A stretch of DNA of 64,000 bases, from NCBI GenBank assembly GCA_025148965.1, contig CP102273.1, positions 1,736,001 to 1,800,000 of the forward strand, given 5' to 3'. Shown here in pieces: positions 51,918-61,682 of the stretch. The position numbers were made by a program, and so were the translations under genes. How positions within the stretch are numbered: the stretch's first letter is position 1; every line of letters starts with the position of its first letter. Source of the DNA: Intestinibacter bartlettii. GTDB lineage: Bacteria; Bacillota; Clostridia; Peptostreptococcales; Peptostreptococcaceae. The notes below the pieces were generated by a model. That model was not told where the DNA came from, did no database searches, and saw nothing but the letters and a program-made list of their open reading frames with translations.

Positions 51918-53225
51918 ATGTTGATTTTTATATGTATATTATTTACTCTATTTATACTCGTATTTAGCGTATTAAACAATATTTTCTTGGGCTATGGACT
52001 CACCATATCGCTTTTATTTTTTACTTTTATAGGTTTAAAAAGAGGCTATTCACTAAAAAAAATAGGTATGCTTTATTGGATTGAGACTAAAAAGTCATTA
52101 AATATAATATTAATACTAGTCTTAATAGGTATGCTTATAAGTTCATGGTTAAGTTCGGGTGTAATTTCTAGCATTATTTATTACTCTTTAAAATACGTAA
52201 ATCCTAACTTATTTATATTGTGTGCATTTTTAATTACAAGTTTGATATCTATGCTTATTGGGACTTCTTTTGGTACAGTCAGCGCTGTTGGTATTCCTCT
52301 TATTATAATAGGAAAAGCTGCCGGAATTAATTTAGGAATATTAGGTGGGGCAATTTTTTCAGGTGCATACTTTGGAGATAGAACTTCTCCACTTTCATCA
52401 AGCTTACTTTTACTTTGCAATTTAACAAATTTAAAACTATTTGATTATGTAAAAAAAATAATAATAGATAATATAATTCCTTTTGCATTATGTATAGCTT
52501 TTTATCTTGTACTTTCACTTAAATACCCACTTACATCTATGAGTAATGGCTTGAGCAATGAATTATATAATTATTACAATGTATCACTTTTATTATTGTT
52601 ACCTGCTATTATATTGTTTCTTCTTTCAATATTAAAAGTTCAAATAACTCATTCTATTCCGATAAGTGTATTATGTGCATTTATTTTAGATATTTTTATC
52701 CAACATACGAATGTTTATGATTTTTTGAATTATTTAGTTTTCGGATATAGCAATAACTCTGATATTTTGAAAAATATAATCCATGGTGGCGGTATAATTT
52801 CGATGTTAAAAACATGTTATATAATTGTAATTTCATGTTCTATTTCTGGATTTTTCAGCGGGTTAAATGTATTTGAAAATTTAAAAGTTAAATTAAAAGA
52901 AAAAAACTTATCAAAGTCTTCTATTTTTTTAGTTACAGTAATACTTGGAATAATAAATGCTGCTGTTGGTTGTAGCCAAACTATCGCTATTATTTTAACT
53001 TTAGATATTTTAAAAGATCTCTATGAAGATGAACCAAATGATGAACTTGCACTAGATTTTTCAAACTCAGCAATTTTAACGCCTGCACTAATCCCATGGT
53101 GTATAGCAGCACTTGTCCCTTGTTCAGTACTTGGAATAAATAGTTATAGTTATATCCCATTTGCATTTTATCTATATATCGTTCCTATTGTTCATTTTAT
53201 AAGAAAAAAATTTCAGATAAATTAG
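51918..53225 (+). CDS. NhaC-like permease, second copy
   Basis: A 435-residue permease with about eleven helices, divergent from the lysine transporter gene. It keeps NhaC motifs: LISMLIGTSFGTVSAVGIPLIIIG, GAYFGDRTSPLSSSLLLLCNLT and GCSQTIAIILTLDIL. It is shorter and lacks the long central loop of its neighbour. No riboswitch precedes it on the plus strand. Substrate unknown; a small amino acid or Na+ exchange is possible. AGAGGGG precedes the ATG. Confidence 0.8.
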   Translation: MLIFICILFTLFILVFSVLNNIFLGYGLTISLLFFTFIGLKRGYSLKKIGMLYWIETKKSLNIILILVLIGMLISSWLSSGVISSIIYYSLKYVNPNLFILCAFLITSLISMLIGTSFGTVSAVGIPLIIIGKAAGINLGILGGAIFSGAYFGDRTSPLSSSLLLLCNLTNLKLFDYVKKIIIDNIIPFALCIAFYLVLSLKYPLTSMSNGLSNELYNYYNVSLLLLLPAIILFLLSILKVQITHSIPISVLCAFILDIFIQHTNVYDFLNYLVFGYSNNSDILKNIIHGGGIISMLKTCYIIVISCSISGFFSGLNVFENLKVKLKEKNLSKSSIFLVTVILGIINAAVGCSQTIAIILTLDILKDLYEDEPNDELALDFSNSAILTPALIPWCIAALVPCSVLGINSYSYIPFAFYLYIVPIVHFIRKKFQIN

Positions 53226-53328
53226 AGGATATTTTATATTTCTGTCGAAATTAACATAATGAAATGTAAATCTATATTGTATTTATATTGAAAAAAATTT
53301 TTAAAATCCACAGGGGGACAACAATTTA

Positions 53329-54315
53329 ATGTTATTAATTTACAACGAAAAAACAAATCCATATTTTAATTTAGCAATGGAAGAATATTTTTTAAAAAAC
53401 ACAAAGGAAGATTTATTCTTACTTTGGAGAAATGAATCGGCTATAATAGTTGGAAAAAACCAAAATACTTTATCTGAAATAAATTATGAATATGTTAAAG
53501 AACACGATATAAAAGTAGTTAGAAGACAGTCAGGTGGAGGAGCAGTTTTCCACGACTTAGGAAATCTATGCTTTACTTTTATAGCTTGTAACAATAACCA
53601 CTTTAGTGACTTCAAACGCTTTACAATGCCTATTGTCGATGCATTAAAAGGACTTGGTGTAAATGCTGAATTTTCAGGACGTAACGACTTATTAATAGAT
53701 GGACAAAAATTCTCAGGAAATGCACAATACAATTACAAAGACAGAGTAATGCACCATGGTACTTTATTATTCTCATCAGAAATAAACGATGTATCAGCAG
53801 CTCTTAAAGTAAAACCTATAAAATTTGAAGGGAAGTCTGTTAAATCTGTTAAATCAAGAGTCACTAATATAAGCGAACATTTAAAAGAACCTATGACAGT
53901 TTTAGAATTCAAAGATTATTTAATGGATTTTATAGCTAAAACTGATAAAGACAGTAAAATGTACACTATGACTGATGAAGATATAGCTAATATAGAAAAA
54001 TTAGTAGAAGAAAAATACAGCACTTGGGAATGGAACTACGGAAACTCACCAAAATTCGCTTTAAGCAATGAATTAAAATATCCAGGTGGAAATGTTGAGT
54101 TTAACTTAAACGTAGAAAAAGGAATAATAAAAGATATCAAATTCTTCGGAGACTTCTTTGGAAAAGAAGATGTATCTTTTATAGAAGAAAAATTAACTGG
54201 AGTTAAACACAGCGAAGAAGGCATAAAAGAAGCCTTAAAAGATGTAAATATAAACGATTACTTCCTAAATGCAACTGTAGATGTTTTAGTCGATGGTATA
54301 ATGGGAGTTAAATAG
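53329..54315 (+). CDS. lplA: Lipoate-protein ligase
   Basis: A 328-residue LplA. It starts NEKTNPYFNLAMEEYFL and has the lipoate-binding VVRRQSGGGAVFHDLGNLCF, the catalytic Lys in DGQKFSGNAQ, and MHHGTLLFS. It activates free lipoate with ATP and attaches it to acceptor domains such as glycine-cleavage H protein. The C-terminal accessory domain is present, so it is full length. AGGGGGACAAC precedes the ATG. Confidence 0.93.
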   Translation: MLLIYNEKTNPYFNLAMEEYFLKNTKEDLFLLWRNESAIIVGKNQNTLSEINYEYVKEHDIKVVRRQSGGGAVFHDLGNLCFTFIACNNNHFSDFKRFTMPIVDALKGLGVNAEFSGRNDLLIDGQKFSGNAQYNYKDRVMHHGTLLFSSEINDVSAALKVKPIKFEGKSVKSVKSRVTNISEHLKEPMTVLEFKDYLMDFIAKTDKDSKMYTMTDEDIANIEKLVEEKYSTWEWNYGNSPKFALSNELKYPGGNVEFNLNVEKGIIKDIKFFGDFFGKEDVSFIEEKLTGVKHSEEGIKEALKDVNINDYFLNATVDVLVDGIMGVK

Positions 54316-54360
54316 TTTTAATTACACTATATAAACAATAAATATCTTAAAATAATATTT

Positions 54361-54396
54361 AAAAGGAGTGACGAAATAATTCGTTCACTCCTTTTT
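54361..54396 (+). terminator. Bidirectional terminator
   Basis: AAAAGGAGTGA-CGAA pairs with TTCG-TCACTCCTTTT. It serves lplA and the convergent tyrS. Confidence 0.85.
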
Positions 54397-54430
54397 ATAA
54401 TGTATCTTATAAGATATAATTTAATATTTA

Positions 54431-55666
54431 TTATTTTACTACAACTTTTTTGAATTTCTTTTTACCACGTTTAACAACAGCACCTTCTACTAATTCTTCT
54501 TTAGCAACTGTAGCTTGGATATCTGTAACTTTTTCACCATTTACAGAAACTCCACCTTGTTGTATATTACGTCTAGCTTCTGATCTTGATGGTGCAAGGT
54601 CAGCTTTAACAAGTAAGCTTATTATGTCTATTTTACCATCTTCTAAATCGCTATCTGCTAATTCAACTGTTGGCATGTTTGCAGCATTACCTTGGCTGAA
54701 TAAAGCTCTTGCACTTTCTTGTGCAGCTTTTGCATCTTCTTCGCTGTGAACTAATGTAGTTAATTCATATGCAAGTATTTCTTTAGCTTTGTTAAGTTCG
54801 CTACCTTCCCATTTTTCCATTTCTTTTATTTCTTCTAATGGTAAGAAAGTAAGCATTTTTAAACATTTTATAACGTCAGCATCTGATACGTTTCTCCAGT
54901 ATTGGTAGAATTCGAATGGAGAAGTTTTGTTAGGGTCTAGCCATACAGCTCCTGATTGAGTTTTACCCATTTTCTTTCCTTCAGAGTTAAGAAGTAAAGT
55001 TATAGTCATAGCGTATGCATTTTCACCTAATTTACGTCTTATTAAATCAGTACCTGCAAGCATGTTTGACCATTGGTCGTTTCCACCTAATTGCATTTGG
55101 CATCCGTATTTTTGGTATAATTGGTAGAAATCGTAAGCTTGCATTATCATGTAGTTGAATTCTAAGAAAGTAAGCCCACCTTCTCTGTCCATTCTTTGTT
55201 TGTAACATTCAGCAGAAAGCATTCTGTTAACACTGAAGCAAGAACCAACTTCTCTTAATACGTCTACATAGTTTAAGTCTAATAACCAGTCAGCATTGTT
55301 TACTAATACTGCTTTATCATCTGAGAAATCTATAAATTTGCTCATTTGTTTTTTGAAGCACTCACAGTTGTGGTTTATCATTTCTGGAGTCATCATTTGT
55401 CTCATATCACTTCTACCAGATGGGTCTCCTATCATTGTAGTTCCTCCACCTACTAGTGCTATTGGTCTGTTACCAGACATTTGTAATCTCTTCATTAAGC
55501 ATAATGCCATAAAGTGACCTACGTGTAGAGAATCAGCAGTAGCATCGAATCCTATATAGAATGTAGCTTTACCTGCATTTATTAATTCTTTTAATTCATC
55601 TTCGTCAGTTACTTGTGCGATAAGTCCTCTTTCGACTAATTCTTCGTATACTGTCATTTTATTCAC
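54431..55666 (-). CDS. tyrS: Tyrosyl-tRNA synthetase
   Basis: A 411-residue class I synthetase. The HIGH motif appears as HVGH in [11 protein letters not shown], the KMSKS motif as KMGKT in [14 protein letters not shown], and a C-terminal S4 RNA-binding domain has [21 protein letters not shown]. It is the TyrZ-like form typical of Clostridia by length. It is preceded by a T-box with a UAC specifier and a consensus promoter. AAGGAG precedes the ATG. Confidence 0.95.
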   Translation of the reverse strand: MNKMTVYEELVERGLIAQVTDEDELKELINAGKATFYIGFDATADSLHVGHFMALCLMKRLQMSGNRPIALVGGGTTMIGDPSGRSDMRQMMTPEMINHNCECFKKQMSKFIDFSDDKAVLVNNADWLLDLNYVDVLREVGSCFSVNRMLSAECYKQRMDREGGLTFLEFNYMIMQAYDFYQLYQKYGCQMQLGGNDQWSNMLAGTDLIRRKLGENAYAMTITLLLNSEGKKMGKTQSGAVWLDPNKTSPFEFYQYWRNVSDADVIKCLKMLTFLPLEEIKEMEKWEGSELNKAKEILAYELTTLVHSEEDAKAAQESARALFSQGNAANMPTVELADSDLEDGKIDIISLLVKADLAPSRSEARRNIQQGGVSVNGEKVTDIQATVAKEELVEGAVVKRGKKKFKKVVVK

Positions 55667-55694
55667 TCCTTTATTATATAAATGTAATTATTTT

Positions 55695-55945
55695 TTGTAT
55701 TAAAAAACCCCCGTCCTATCTAAAGGACGAGGGTATATCTCGCGTTACCACCTTTGTTTATAGATAATTCACATTATCTACCTCAGTGAGTTAAAAACTC
55801 TGCACTATAACGTGTGCACACGTCACTTCCTACTATATTTCAAAAGTGAAGCTCAAAGGTGTATTCATAATATCCCTAGTGCGCCTCTCATCAACCGGCA
55901 ACTTTCTGTTTAAGTTATTATTATTACTATTCCTTATCTTAGCTT
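55695..55945 (-). promoter_or_regulatory. Tyrosine-specific T-box leader
   Basis: On the minus strand the T-box AAAGGTGGTAACGCG lies at 55741-55755, followed by terminator CCCTCGTCC / GGACGGGGG and six T. Upstream stem I has GATGAGAGG, and the specifier loop GAATACACC presents UAC (complement of 55861-55863), a Tyr codon. Uncharged tRNA-Tyr should open transcription of tyrS. Confidence 0.95.
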
Positions 55946-55992
55946 TTTATATTATTATTGACAAATTTTGATTTTATATACATATACATTAT

Positions 55993-56021
55993 ATTATATT
56001 CAAAGTCAAAATTTTTGTCAA
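55993..56021 (-). promoter_or_regulatory. Sigma-A promoter of tyrS
   Basis: On the minus strand TTGACA (56016-56021), 17 bp, TATAAT (55993-55998): full consensus. It starts the T-box leader. Confidence 0.85.
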
Positions 56022-56069
56022 TGATTATGTATTAATATAAAATATAAATATACTTTTTAATATATGTAA

Positions 56070-56318
56070 TTATTTTATATTTTCTTTTATAGCTTTTGAT
56101 AATTGGTCTGGACATGAAGTCATTTTGTTTCCACAAGTAGTTCCCTCTAACTTTTCTGCAACTTCTAATGCATTTTGTCCTATTAGTAATTTAGCCATTC
56201 CTGAAAGATTTCCGTTACATCCTCCTACGAATTCAACATCAGTTATTGTGTTATTTTCATCAACTGAGAAGTTCATTTCTCTACAGCATATTCCTGAAGT
56301 TTTAAAGTTTATTTCCAT
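56070..56318 (-). CDS. TSCPD-domain protein
   Basis: An 82-residue protein of the small TSCPD family (TIGR03905 type). GICCREMNFSVDEN, GGCNGNLSGMAKLL and the name-giving TSCPDQLSKAI are all present. The four or more Cys suggest metal binding. Related modules occur at the end of B12-dependent ribonucleotide reductase, but the job of the stand-alone form is unknown. CGGAGG precedes the ATG. Confidence 0.88.
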   Translation of the reverse strand: MEINFKTSGICCREMNFSVDENNTITDVEFVGGCNGNLSGMAKLLIGQNALEVAEKLEGTTCGNKMTSCPDQLSKAIKENIK

Positions 56319-56453
56319 TTTATTCCTCCGAATTTTAATCGTATACTATATAATTATAAACAATATACAATACATATTTTTACTATTATTATATTATTTT
56401 TAGCTATATCTATTATCCATAAAAATGGCACAAATTGCAAGAGAAATAAGCAA

Positions 56454-56491
56454 AAAAAGGAGATAAATCACAAAAATTTTATCTCCTTTTT
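56454..56491 (-). terminator. Bidirectional terminator
   Basis: AAAAAGGAGATAAA / TTTATCTCCTTTTT around a 10-base loop, 38 bp beyond the YgbA-like stop. Confidence 0.8.
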
Positions 56492-56528
56492 ATAATAAAT
56501 TGCAAAAATCTTTAAGCTAAATATTTTC

Positions 56529-56825
56529 TTATTTTCCTATAAGATGTCTGAAGAAATCAACTGGTCTATATATTAATAATCTAGGACCACTAAATTTCAT
56601 CACGTCTTTTACTTTTTCTTTCATGCTTTTTTTGTAGCAATGTATAGGACATTTTTGGCAGTAAGTTTTTTCCTCGCCGAATTTACATTTGTCTAATCTT
56701 TGTCTACTGTAATCTAATAATTCTTGGCATTCTTCACATAAACCGTCTTTGTGTTTATGTTTTTTCTTACAGTAGATATCTACCATAACGCCTATTATCT
56801 TTTTTTCTCTTTCTATTCTACTCAT
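56529..56825 (-). CDS. YgbA-type protein (nitrous oxide-stimulated promoter family)
   Basis: A 98-residue protein. It begins SRIEREKKIIGVMVDIYCKKKH and contains CEECQELLDYSRQRLDKCKFGEEKTYCQKCPIHCY (in part), the Cys array of the YgbA family, then RPVDFFRHL. The Cys pairs likely bind zinc or Fe-S. The family is named for a link to nitrogen-oxide stress in other bacteria. No Crp/Fnr-like site is seen before it. Confidence 0.85.
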   Translation of the reverse strand: MSRIEREKKIIGVMVDIYCKKKHKHKDGLCEECQELLDYSRQRLDKCKFGEEKTYCQKCPIHCYKKSMKEKVKDVMKFSGPRLLIYRPVDFFRHLIGK

Positions 56826-56882
56826 ATATATTTTTATTTCCTCATAAATTTGTTATGTGCTAATTTAATACACTCTTTTTAA

Positions 56883-56908
56883 AGACCGTATGAAAATTCA
56901 TACGGTCT
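56883..56908 (-). terminator. Terminator of the ABC exporter operon
   Basis: AGACCGTATGAA / TTCATACGGTCT, perfect 12-bp stem, 2-base loop, 9 bp beyond the stop. Confidence 0.8.
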
Positions 56909-56916
56909 AAATTAAA

Positions 56917-58593
56917 CTATTGTATACGCACAAGTTTTTTATTTTCTAATCCGTATCTCTTATTGCATATTGCACTACTTGATTTTCTGTGAGATACCAT
57001 TACTATTGTCTTATCTTTACATTCATCGTCGATAGTTTTTAATATACTTGCCTCATTTAATGTATCTAAGTTACTTGTAGGCTCGTCTAATATAAGTATG
57101 TCACTATTTCTTAAGAATGCTCTAGCCATAGACATTCTTTGTTTTTCACCTGATGATAAGTTTCCACCTAATTCTCCAACATTTGTTTCGTATCCTTGTG
57201 GAAGTTTCATTATAAATTCGTGGATAGATGCTTTTTTAGCAGCCTTAATCACATCTTCAAAGCTTGCATCTCTGTCACCCATTTTAATATTGTTTAATAT
57301 TGTATCGTTAAATAAGAATGTATCTTGACTTACTAAAGTCTGAGATTTTCTTAAAGTTTTTGTAGGTATAGTTTTTAAGTTTTCCCCACCTATTGAGATT
57401 TCACCTTTATCTACATTCCAGAATCTCATCATTAATTTAAGAAGTGTACTCTTTCCAGATCCACTCTCACCGATTATAGCGACTTTCTCACCTTTTTTGA
57501 TATCTAGTGATAAGTCTTTTAATATATTTTCTCTATTATCATAATCAAAGCTTATATTATCTACTTTTATATCTTTTGAAGAAAGTTCAGTTTCACCTTC
57601 TACATCTTCAACTGCTGGCACTTCATCTAATATATCGAATAATCTTTGTGCACATGCAAATGTTTGAATTAAGTTATTTGATAAGTTACTTAGTGCAACA
57701 ACTGGTCCAAATGAACTTGCAAGAGTCACTATTGCAACTAAACCTTGACCTATAGTTATTTGACCTTGTTCATTTAACTTAATACTTACGAATAAGAATG
57801 TAAGTATTGCTATCATTATTACTATATCTGTGAAGGCTCTTATTATTCCTTCGTGACCTTTTATTACACCCATTTTTTCGTGTAATTTTTCACTATTTTC
57901 ATTTATAGCATTTTTTCTGTCTTCACCTTTATCAAATAAAAGTATTTCTTTTATCCCATTTAAACTTTCTAAGAAGTATGAGTTTGAATCAGCAAATGCT
58001 GCTCTATATTCAACTCCACCTTGTTTAGCGAATTTTGATGAGAATACTGGTATAAAGTATCCAACTATTAAATAAAATACTACTGATAATGCACCGAATA
58101 TTGGGTTTATAGCAAATAATACGCATGCTATTATAATTGATGTAACTACACCTATTGCTATTGGAGCTACTGTATGAGCATAGAATACTTCTAATAATTC
58201 TATATCACTTGTTATTATAGATATTAAACTACCTTTTTCTTTTGACTCAAGTTTTGCTGGAGCTAATTTTCTTAACGCTTTGAAAACTTGATCTCTTAAT
58301 ATTGCAAGTATTGTAAAGGCAATAAAGTGTCCTGAATATTGCTCTATAAATCTAAGTATACCTCTAAGTATTGCACAAGCTATAACTATTTTTATAGCAG
58401 TAGATGCACTAATTCCTACATTAAATCCTAATATATCTGCTCCCGCAACCATACCAAATGATGTTATTGCAGTTGCAGCTAAAAATCCTAATATACCGAA
58501 TGATATAGTTATCATCATTATTGGTGCTAGTGGTTTTAAGACTTTTATAAGCCTTAACATTATTTTAAATCCTGATTGTCTTTTTTGTTCCAT
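56917..58593 (-). CDS. ABC exporter-type half transporter, second subunit (CydC-like)
   Basis: A 558-residue fusion of six-helix membrane domain and ATPase. Walker A is GESGSGKST, Q-loop SQDTF, signature NLSSGEKQR and Walker B ILILDEPTSNLD, with switch His in VSHR. It follows its partner by one base, so the two form a heterodimer. CydDC (thiol export), heme-linked or YbtPQ/IrtAB-like iron-importing exporters-fold systems are all possible; the heme-type importer next door favours an iron/heme link, by inference. Confidence 0.82.
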   Translation of the reverse strand: MEQKRQSGFKIMLRLIKVLKPLAPIMMITISFGILGFLAATAITSFGMVAGADILGFNVGISASTAIKIVIACAILRGILRFIEQYSGHFIAFTILAILRDQVFKALRKLAPAKLESKEKGSLISIITSDIELLEVFYAHTVAPIAIGVVTSIIIACVLFAINPIFGALSVVFYLIVGYFIPVFSSKFAKQGGVEYRAAFADSNSYFLESLNGIKEILLFDKGEDRKNAINENSEKLHEKMGVIKGHEGIIRAFTDIVIMIAILTFLFVSIKLNEQGQITIGQGLVAIVTLASSFGPVVALSNLSNNLIQTFACAQRLFDILDEVPAVEDVEGETELSSKDIKVDNISFDYDNRENILKDLSLDIKKGEKVAIIGESGSGKSTLLKLMMRFWNVDKGEISIGGENLKTIPTKTLRKSQTLVSQDTFLFNDTILNNIKMGDRDASFEDVIKAAKKASIHEFIMKLPQGYETNVGELGGNLSSGEKQRMSMARAFLRNSDILILDEPTSNLDTLNEASILKTIDDECKDKTIVMVSHRKSSSAICNKRYGLENKKLVRIQ

Positions 58594-58594
58594 A

Positions 58595-60382
58595 CTATAT
58601 CACCTCGATTTCTTCTGAAACTTTTTCTAAGTTTTTGCTTTCTAATTCGTTGTATATATTTTCTAAATCATTTTGGTGATCTACAAGGTTTTTATATACT
58701 CCACCTTTTAACATAAGTTCGTTGTGATTTCCACTTTCAGCTATTACGCCGTTTTCTAACATGTAGATTGTATCTGCATTTTTAACGTTTAATAATCTGT
58801 GTGAAATTATTATAACTGTCTTATCTTTAGATAATTTTTCTATACTTTCCCAAATCTTTTCTTCACTTTCTACATCTATGTTTGAAGTAGCCTCGTCGAA
58901 TATGTAGATATCTGGATTTTTGATTATTGTTCTAGCAAGACAAAGTCTTTGTTTTTGTCCACCTGAAAGTAAGTTTCCGCCTTCTCCAACTTTTGTATCA
59001 AGTTTGTTTGGAAGTTTTTTAACGAAGCTATCTAAGTTTGCTTCTTTTAATACTGCATAGATTTCTTCATCAGTAGCATCTTTTTTACCCATTTTAATAT
59101 TTTCTCTTATTGTTGTATTGAATATATAAGCATTATGGTTTATAAATCCAACTTTTTTATTTAATACATCAAATGGTATGTCGTTTAGATTAATCCCGTT
59201 AAATGTTATAGCGCCTTTATCTACTTCATCTATTTTAAGAAGTAAGCTAGTTATTGTACTTTTTCCTGAACCACTTTCTCCGACAAATGCAACTGTTTGT
59301 TTTTCTTTTATGTCTATGTTTATATTTTCTAATATTGTTCTTTTCTTGTCGTAACTATAAGACACATTTTCTAATTTTATGTCTATATTATCAAGAGATT
59401 TCATTTGTTCGTCACTTAAAGATGGTTTTTCTTCTACTTCTATATCAAGTAAGTCAAATATTCTATCACTTGCTGATATACCATTCATAGCAACGTGGAA
59501 TAGTGAACCTAAAAGTCTCATTGGTAAGAAGAATTCCGCACTTAAAAGTATTATTATTAATAATCCACCAGGAGTTATTATTCCACTTCTAAATTGGCTT
59601 ATTGCTATTAATATACCTACAGCTGAACCACCATAAGCAACTAAGTCCATTATTGTTATTGAGTTTAATTGCATTAATAAAACTCTCATTGTTATTTTTC
59701 TGAAGTTTTCTGCATCTTCGTTCATCTCTTTATTTTTTTCTTCATCTAAGTCGAATATTTTTAAAGTAGTAAGACCTTGAAGGTTTTCTAAGAATGAATC
59801 ACCTAAGTTAGTATATACACCCCAGTATTTGCTTAATAATTTTTTAGCTATTTTCATAACTGCCATTATTGTAAGCGGTATTAAAGGTACACATATTAAT
59901 AATACTAATGCTACTTTAAAACTTATAAATGATACTACTACAAATAATGTAAGTGGAGCTAATGCACTGTAGAATAATTGTGGTAAGAATCTACCAAAAT
60001 AAATTTCTAATGCTTCAACACCATCAACACCTATTTGAACTACTGATGATGTAGATATAAATTTGTTGTAATTTACACCTATATCTAATAATTTTTCATA
60101 TATTTTCTCTCTTAAAACTTTTTTAACTTCACTTGATGAATTAAGTGAGAATCTTGTTGAATAGTAGTTTGCTAAAAATCTTATTACTAAAAGAGATCCT
60201 ATATAAAGTCCATCTCTTAAGTAGTTTATTTCTAAGTTTGAATTTATTAATTTATCTATTGTGTTTCCTATAAATAGGATAACTAGTATATTGCATATTA
60301 TTGAAATCCAGTTCATTAAAACTGTCATTGCAATCCATTTTTTAGAACTATTGCATAGCTCTAATAATCTCTTTTTAAACAT
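58595..60382 (-). CDS. ABC exporter-type half transporter, first subunit (CydD-like)
   Basis: A 595-residue half transporter, with six membrane helices in the first 310 residues. The ATPase has GESGSGKST, signature NLLSGGQKQR and Walker B IYIFDEATSNID, and the switch His in ISHR. It is one base before its partner and one base after the DUF454 gene, a tight three-gene unit. The C-terminus adds an acidic helical tail (LENIYNELESKNLEKVSEE). Substrate not determined. Confidence 0.82.
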   Translation of the reverse strand: MFKKRLLELCNSSKKWIAMTVLMNWISIICNILVILFIGNTIDKLINSNLEINYLRDGLYIGSLLVIRFLANYYSTRFSLNSSSEVKKVLREKIYEKLLDIGVNYNKFISTSSVVQIGVDGVEALEIYFGRFLPQLFYSALAPLTLFVVVSFISFKVALVLLICVPLIPLTIMAVMKIAKKLLSKYWGVYTNLGDSFLENLQGLTTLKIFDLDEEKNKEMNEDAENFRKITMRVLLMQLNSITIMDLVAYGGSAVGILIAISQFRSGIITPGGLLIIILLSAEFFLPMRLLGSLFHVAMNGISASDRIFDLLDIEVEEKPSLSDEQMKSLDNIDIKLENVSYSYDKKRTILENINIDIKEKQTVAFVGESGSGKSTITSLLLKIDEVDKGAITFNGINLNDIPFDVLNKKVGFINHNAYIFNTTIRENIKMGKKDATDEEIYAVLKEANLDSFVKKLPNKLDTKVGEGGNLLSGGQKQRLCLARTIIKNPDIYIFDEATSNIDVESEEKIWESIEKLSKDKTVIIISHRLLNVKNADTIYMLENGVIAESGNHNELMLKGGVYKNLVDHQNDLENIYNELESKNLEKVSEEIEVI

Positions 60383-60383
60383 T

Positions 60384-60758
60384 TTACACCTCTTCTATTT
60401 TGATTGTCTTCATTTTTGTAAAGAATATAACTTTTGTAACCCACATAATAACTATTACACATCTCATTATTGGACTTTCAATTATTATAAACATGAATAG
60501 TAAAAGTAATGATACTGGTATAGTAAGCATTAATTTACCTTTTAAGGTCATTCCACCTTGTTCGTGGAAGTTTCTAACATATTTATCGTATATTTTTGTA
60601 TTCATAAATTTCTTACTTAACCTCTCACTACTTTTTATATAGCAGTATGAAGTTAAAAGTAACAGTGGCGTTGTTGGAAGTATTGGTAAGAATATACCGA
60701 TTATACCCACTATTAATGATAATGTCCCTAAAGCTATAAGTCCTATTTTTTTTATCAT
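60384..60758 (-). CDS. DUF454 (YbaN-type) membrane protein
   Basis: A 124-residue membrane protein. LIVGIIGIFLPILPTTPLLLLTSYCYIKSSERL (abridged) is the DUF454 signature with the LP.LPTTPFL-type loop. Two further helices follow and a charged segment with KFMNTKIYDKYVRNFHE lies between. The function is unknown; family members often lie near heme or iron genes. AAGGAGGG precedes the ATG, and it is first in the operon with the two half transporters. Confidence 0.87.
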   Translation of the reverse strand: MIKKIGLIALGTLSLIVGIIGIFLPILPTTPLLLLTSYCYIKSSERLSKKFMNTKIYDKYVRNFHEQGGMTLKGKLMLTIPVSLLLLFMFIIIESPIMRCVIVIMWVTKVIFFTKMKTIKIEEV

Positions 60759-60807
60759 TAAAACACCCTCCTTATGTAATATTTTGGTAATTAGCCGTTT
60801 AATAAAA

Positions 60808-60834
60808 CAAGAATGCCTAAAACGAGCATTCTTG
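60808..60834 (-). terminator. Terminator of the heme/iron importer operon
   Basis: CAAGAATGC / GCATTCTTG around a 9-base loop; on the minus strand TTTTATT follows. It isolates the importer genes from the DUF454 operon. Confidence 0.8.
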
Positions 60835-60905
60835 CTTTAATTTCATCTATATTATTAGAAACATAAATATGTTTTTATTGTCTAATTTCTATCTAATTAT
60901 TATGA

Positions 60906-61682
60906 TTAACATATTTTCTTAGGTATAAAATAGATTTCCTCATTATCTTCTTTATGTATATATCCAGACACATTATAAACATCTTTTATAGTTTGCTCAT
61001 TTAAAACTTCAGTCGCTTTTCCTTGTTTTATTAAATTTCCGTTTTTCATTATAACAATATTATGACTGTAGTTTATAGCTTGGTTTAAATCATGTAAAAC
61101 CATAACTATTGTGATATTGTATTTTTCATTTAAAGATTTTACAACTTCAAGTATCTCTATTTGATGATATATATCTAGATAAGTTGTCGGTTCATCAAGA
61201 AGTAGAACTTCTGTATTTTGTGCAAGTGACATTGCTATAAATGCTCTTTGTTTTTGCCCACCTGATAAATTTACAACTTTTTTATCTTGAATTTCTTCTA
61301 TTCCTGTAGCTTTTAATGCAAAATCTATCATTCTCTTATTTTCTTCTTTGTCTTCTTTTTTGACATTTGAATATATATTTCTACCAAATGATACTAAATC
61401 CCTTACAGTTATATCATCTGGTGCTTCATTTTCTTGATACACACATGATATATATTTTGCTATTTCTTTTTGTTTTAATTTACCTAAATCTTTATCTCCT
61501 AAATAGATTTTTCCGCTTTTAGGTTTTAAATAAGTAGACATCATATGTAAAAGTGTACTTTTTCCACTTCCATTTGGTCCAAGGATAGTAGTGATTTCCC
61601 CACTTTTAAATTCTAATGATAAATCCTGTATAAATTCTTTTTTCTTGTTATAAGAAAAACTTATATTTTCTAACTTAATCAT
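60906..61682 (-). CDS. ATP-binding protein of a FecCD-type heme/siderophore importer
   Basis: A 258-residue ATPase of the FhuC/HmuV group: Walker A GPNGSGKST, signature NLSGGQKQR, Walker B VLLLDEPTTYLD with the YLDIYHQ extension typical of siderophore/heme/B12 ATPases, and the switch His in VLHDLNQA. It overlaps the permease gene by one base. It powers uptake with the permease and binding protein encoded upstream. Confidence 0.9.
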   Translation of the reverse strand: MIKLENISFSYNKKKEFIQDLSLEFKSGEITTILGPNGSGKSTLLHMMSTYLKPKSGKIYLGDKDLGKLKQKEIAKYISCVYQENEAPDDITVRDLVSFGRNIYSNVKKEDKEENKRMIDFALKATGIEEIQDKKVVNLSGGQKQRAFIAMSLAQNTEVLLLDEPTTYLDIYHQIEILEVVKSLNEKYNITIVMVLHDLNQAINYSHNIVIMKNGNLIKQGKATEVLNEQTIKDVYNVSGYIHKEDNEEIYFIPKKIC

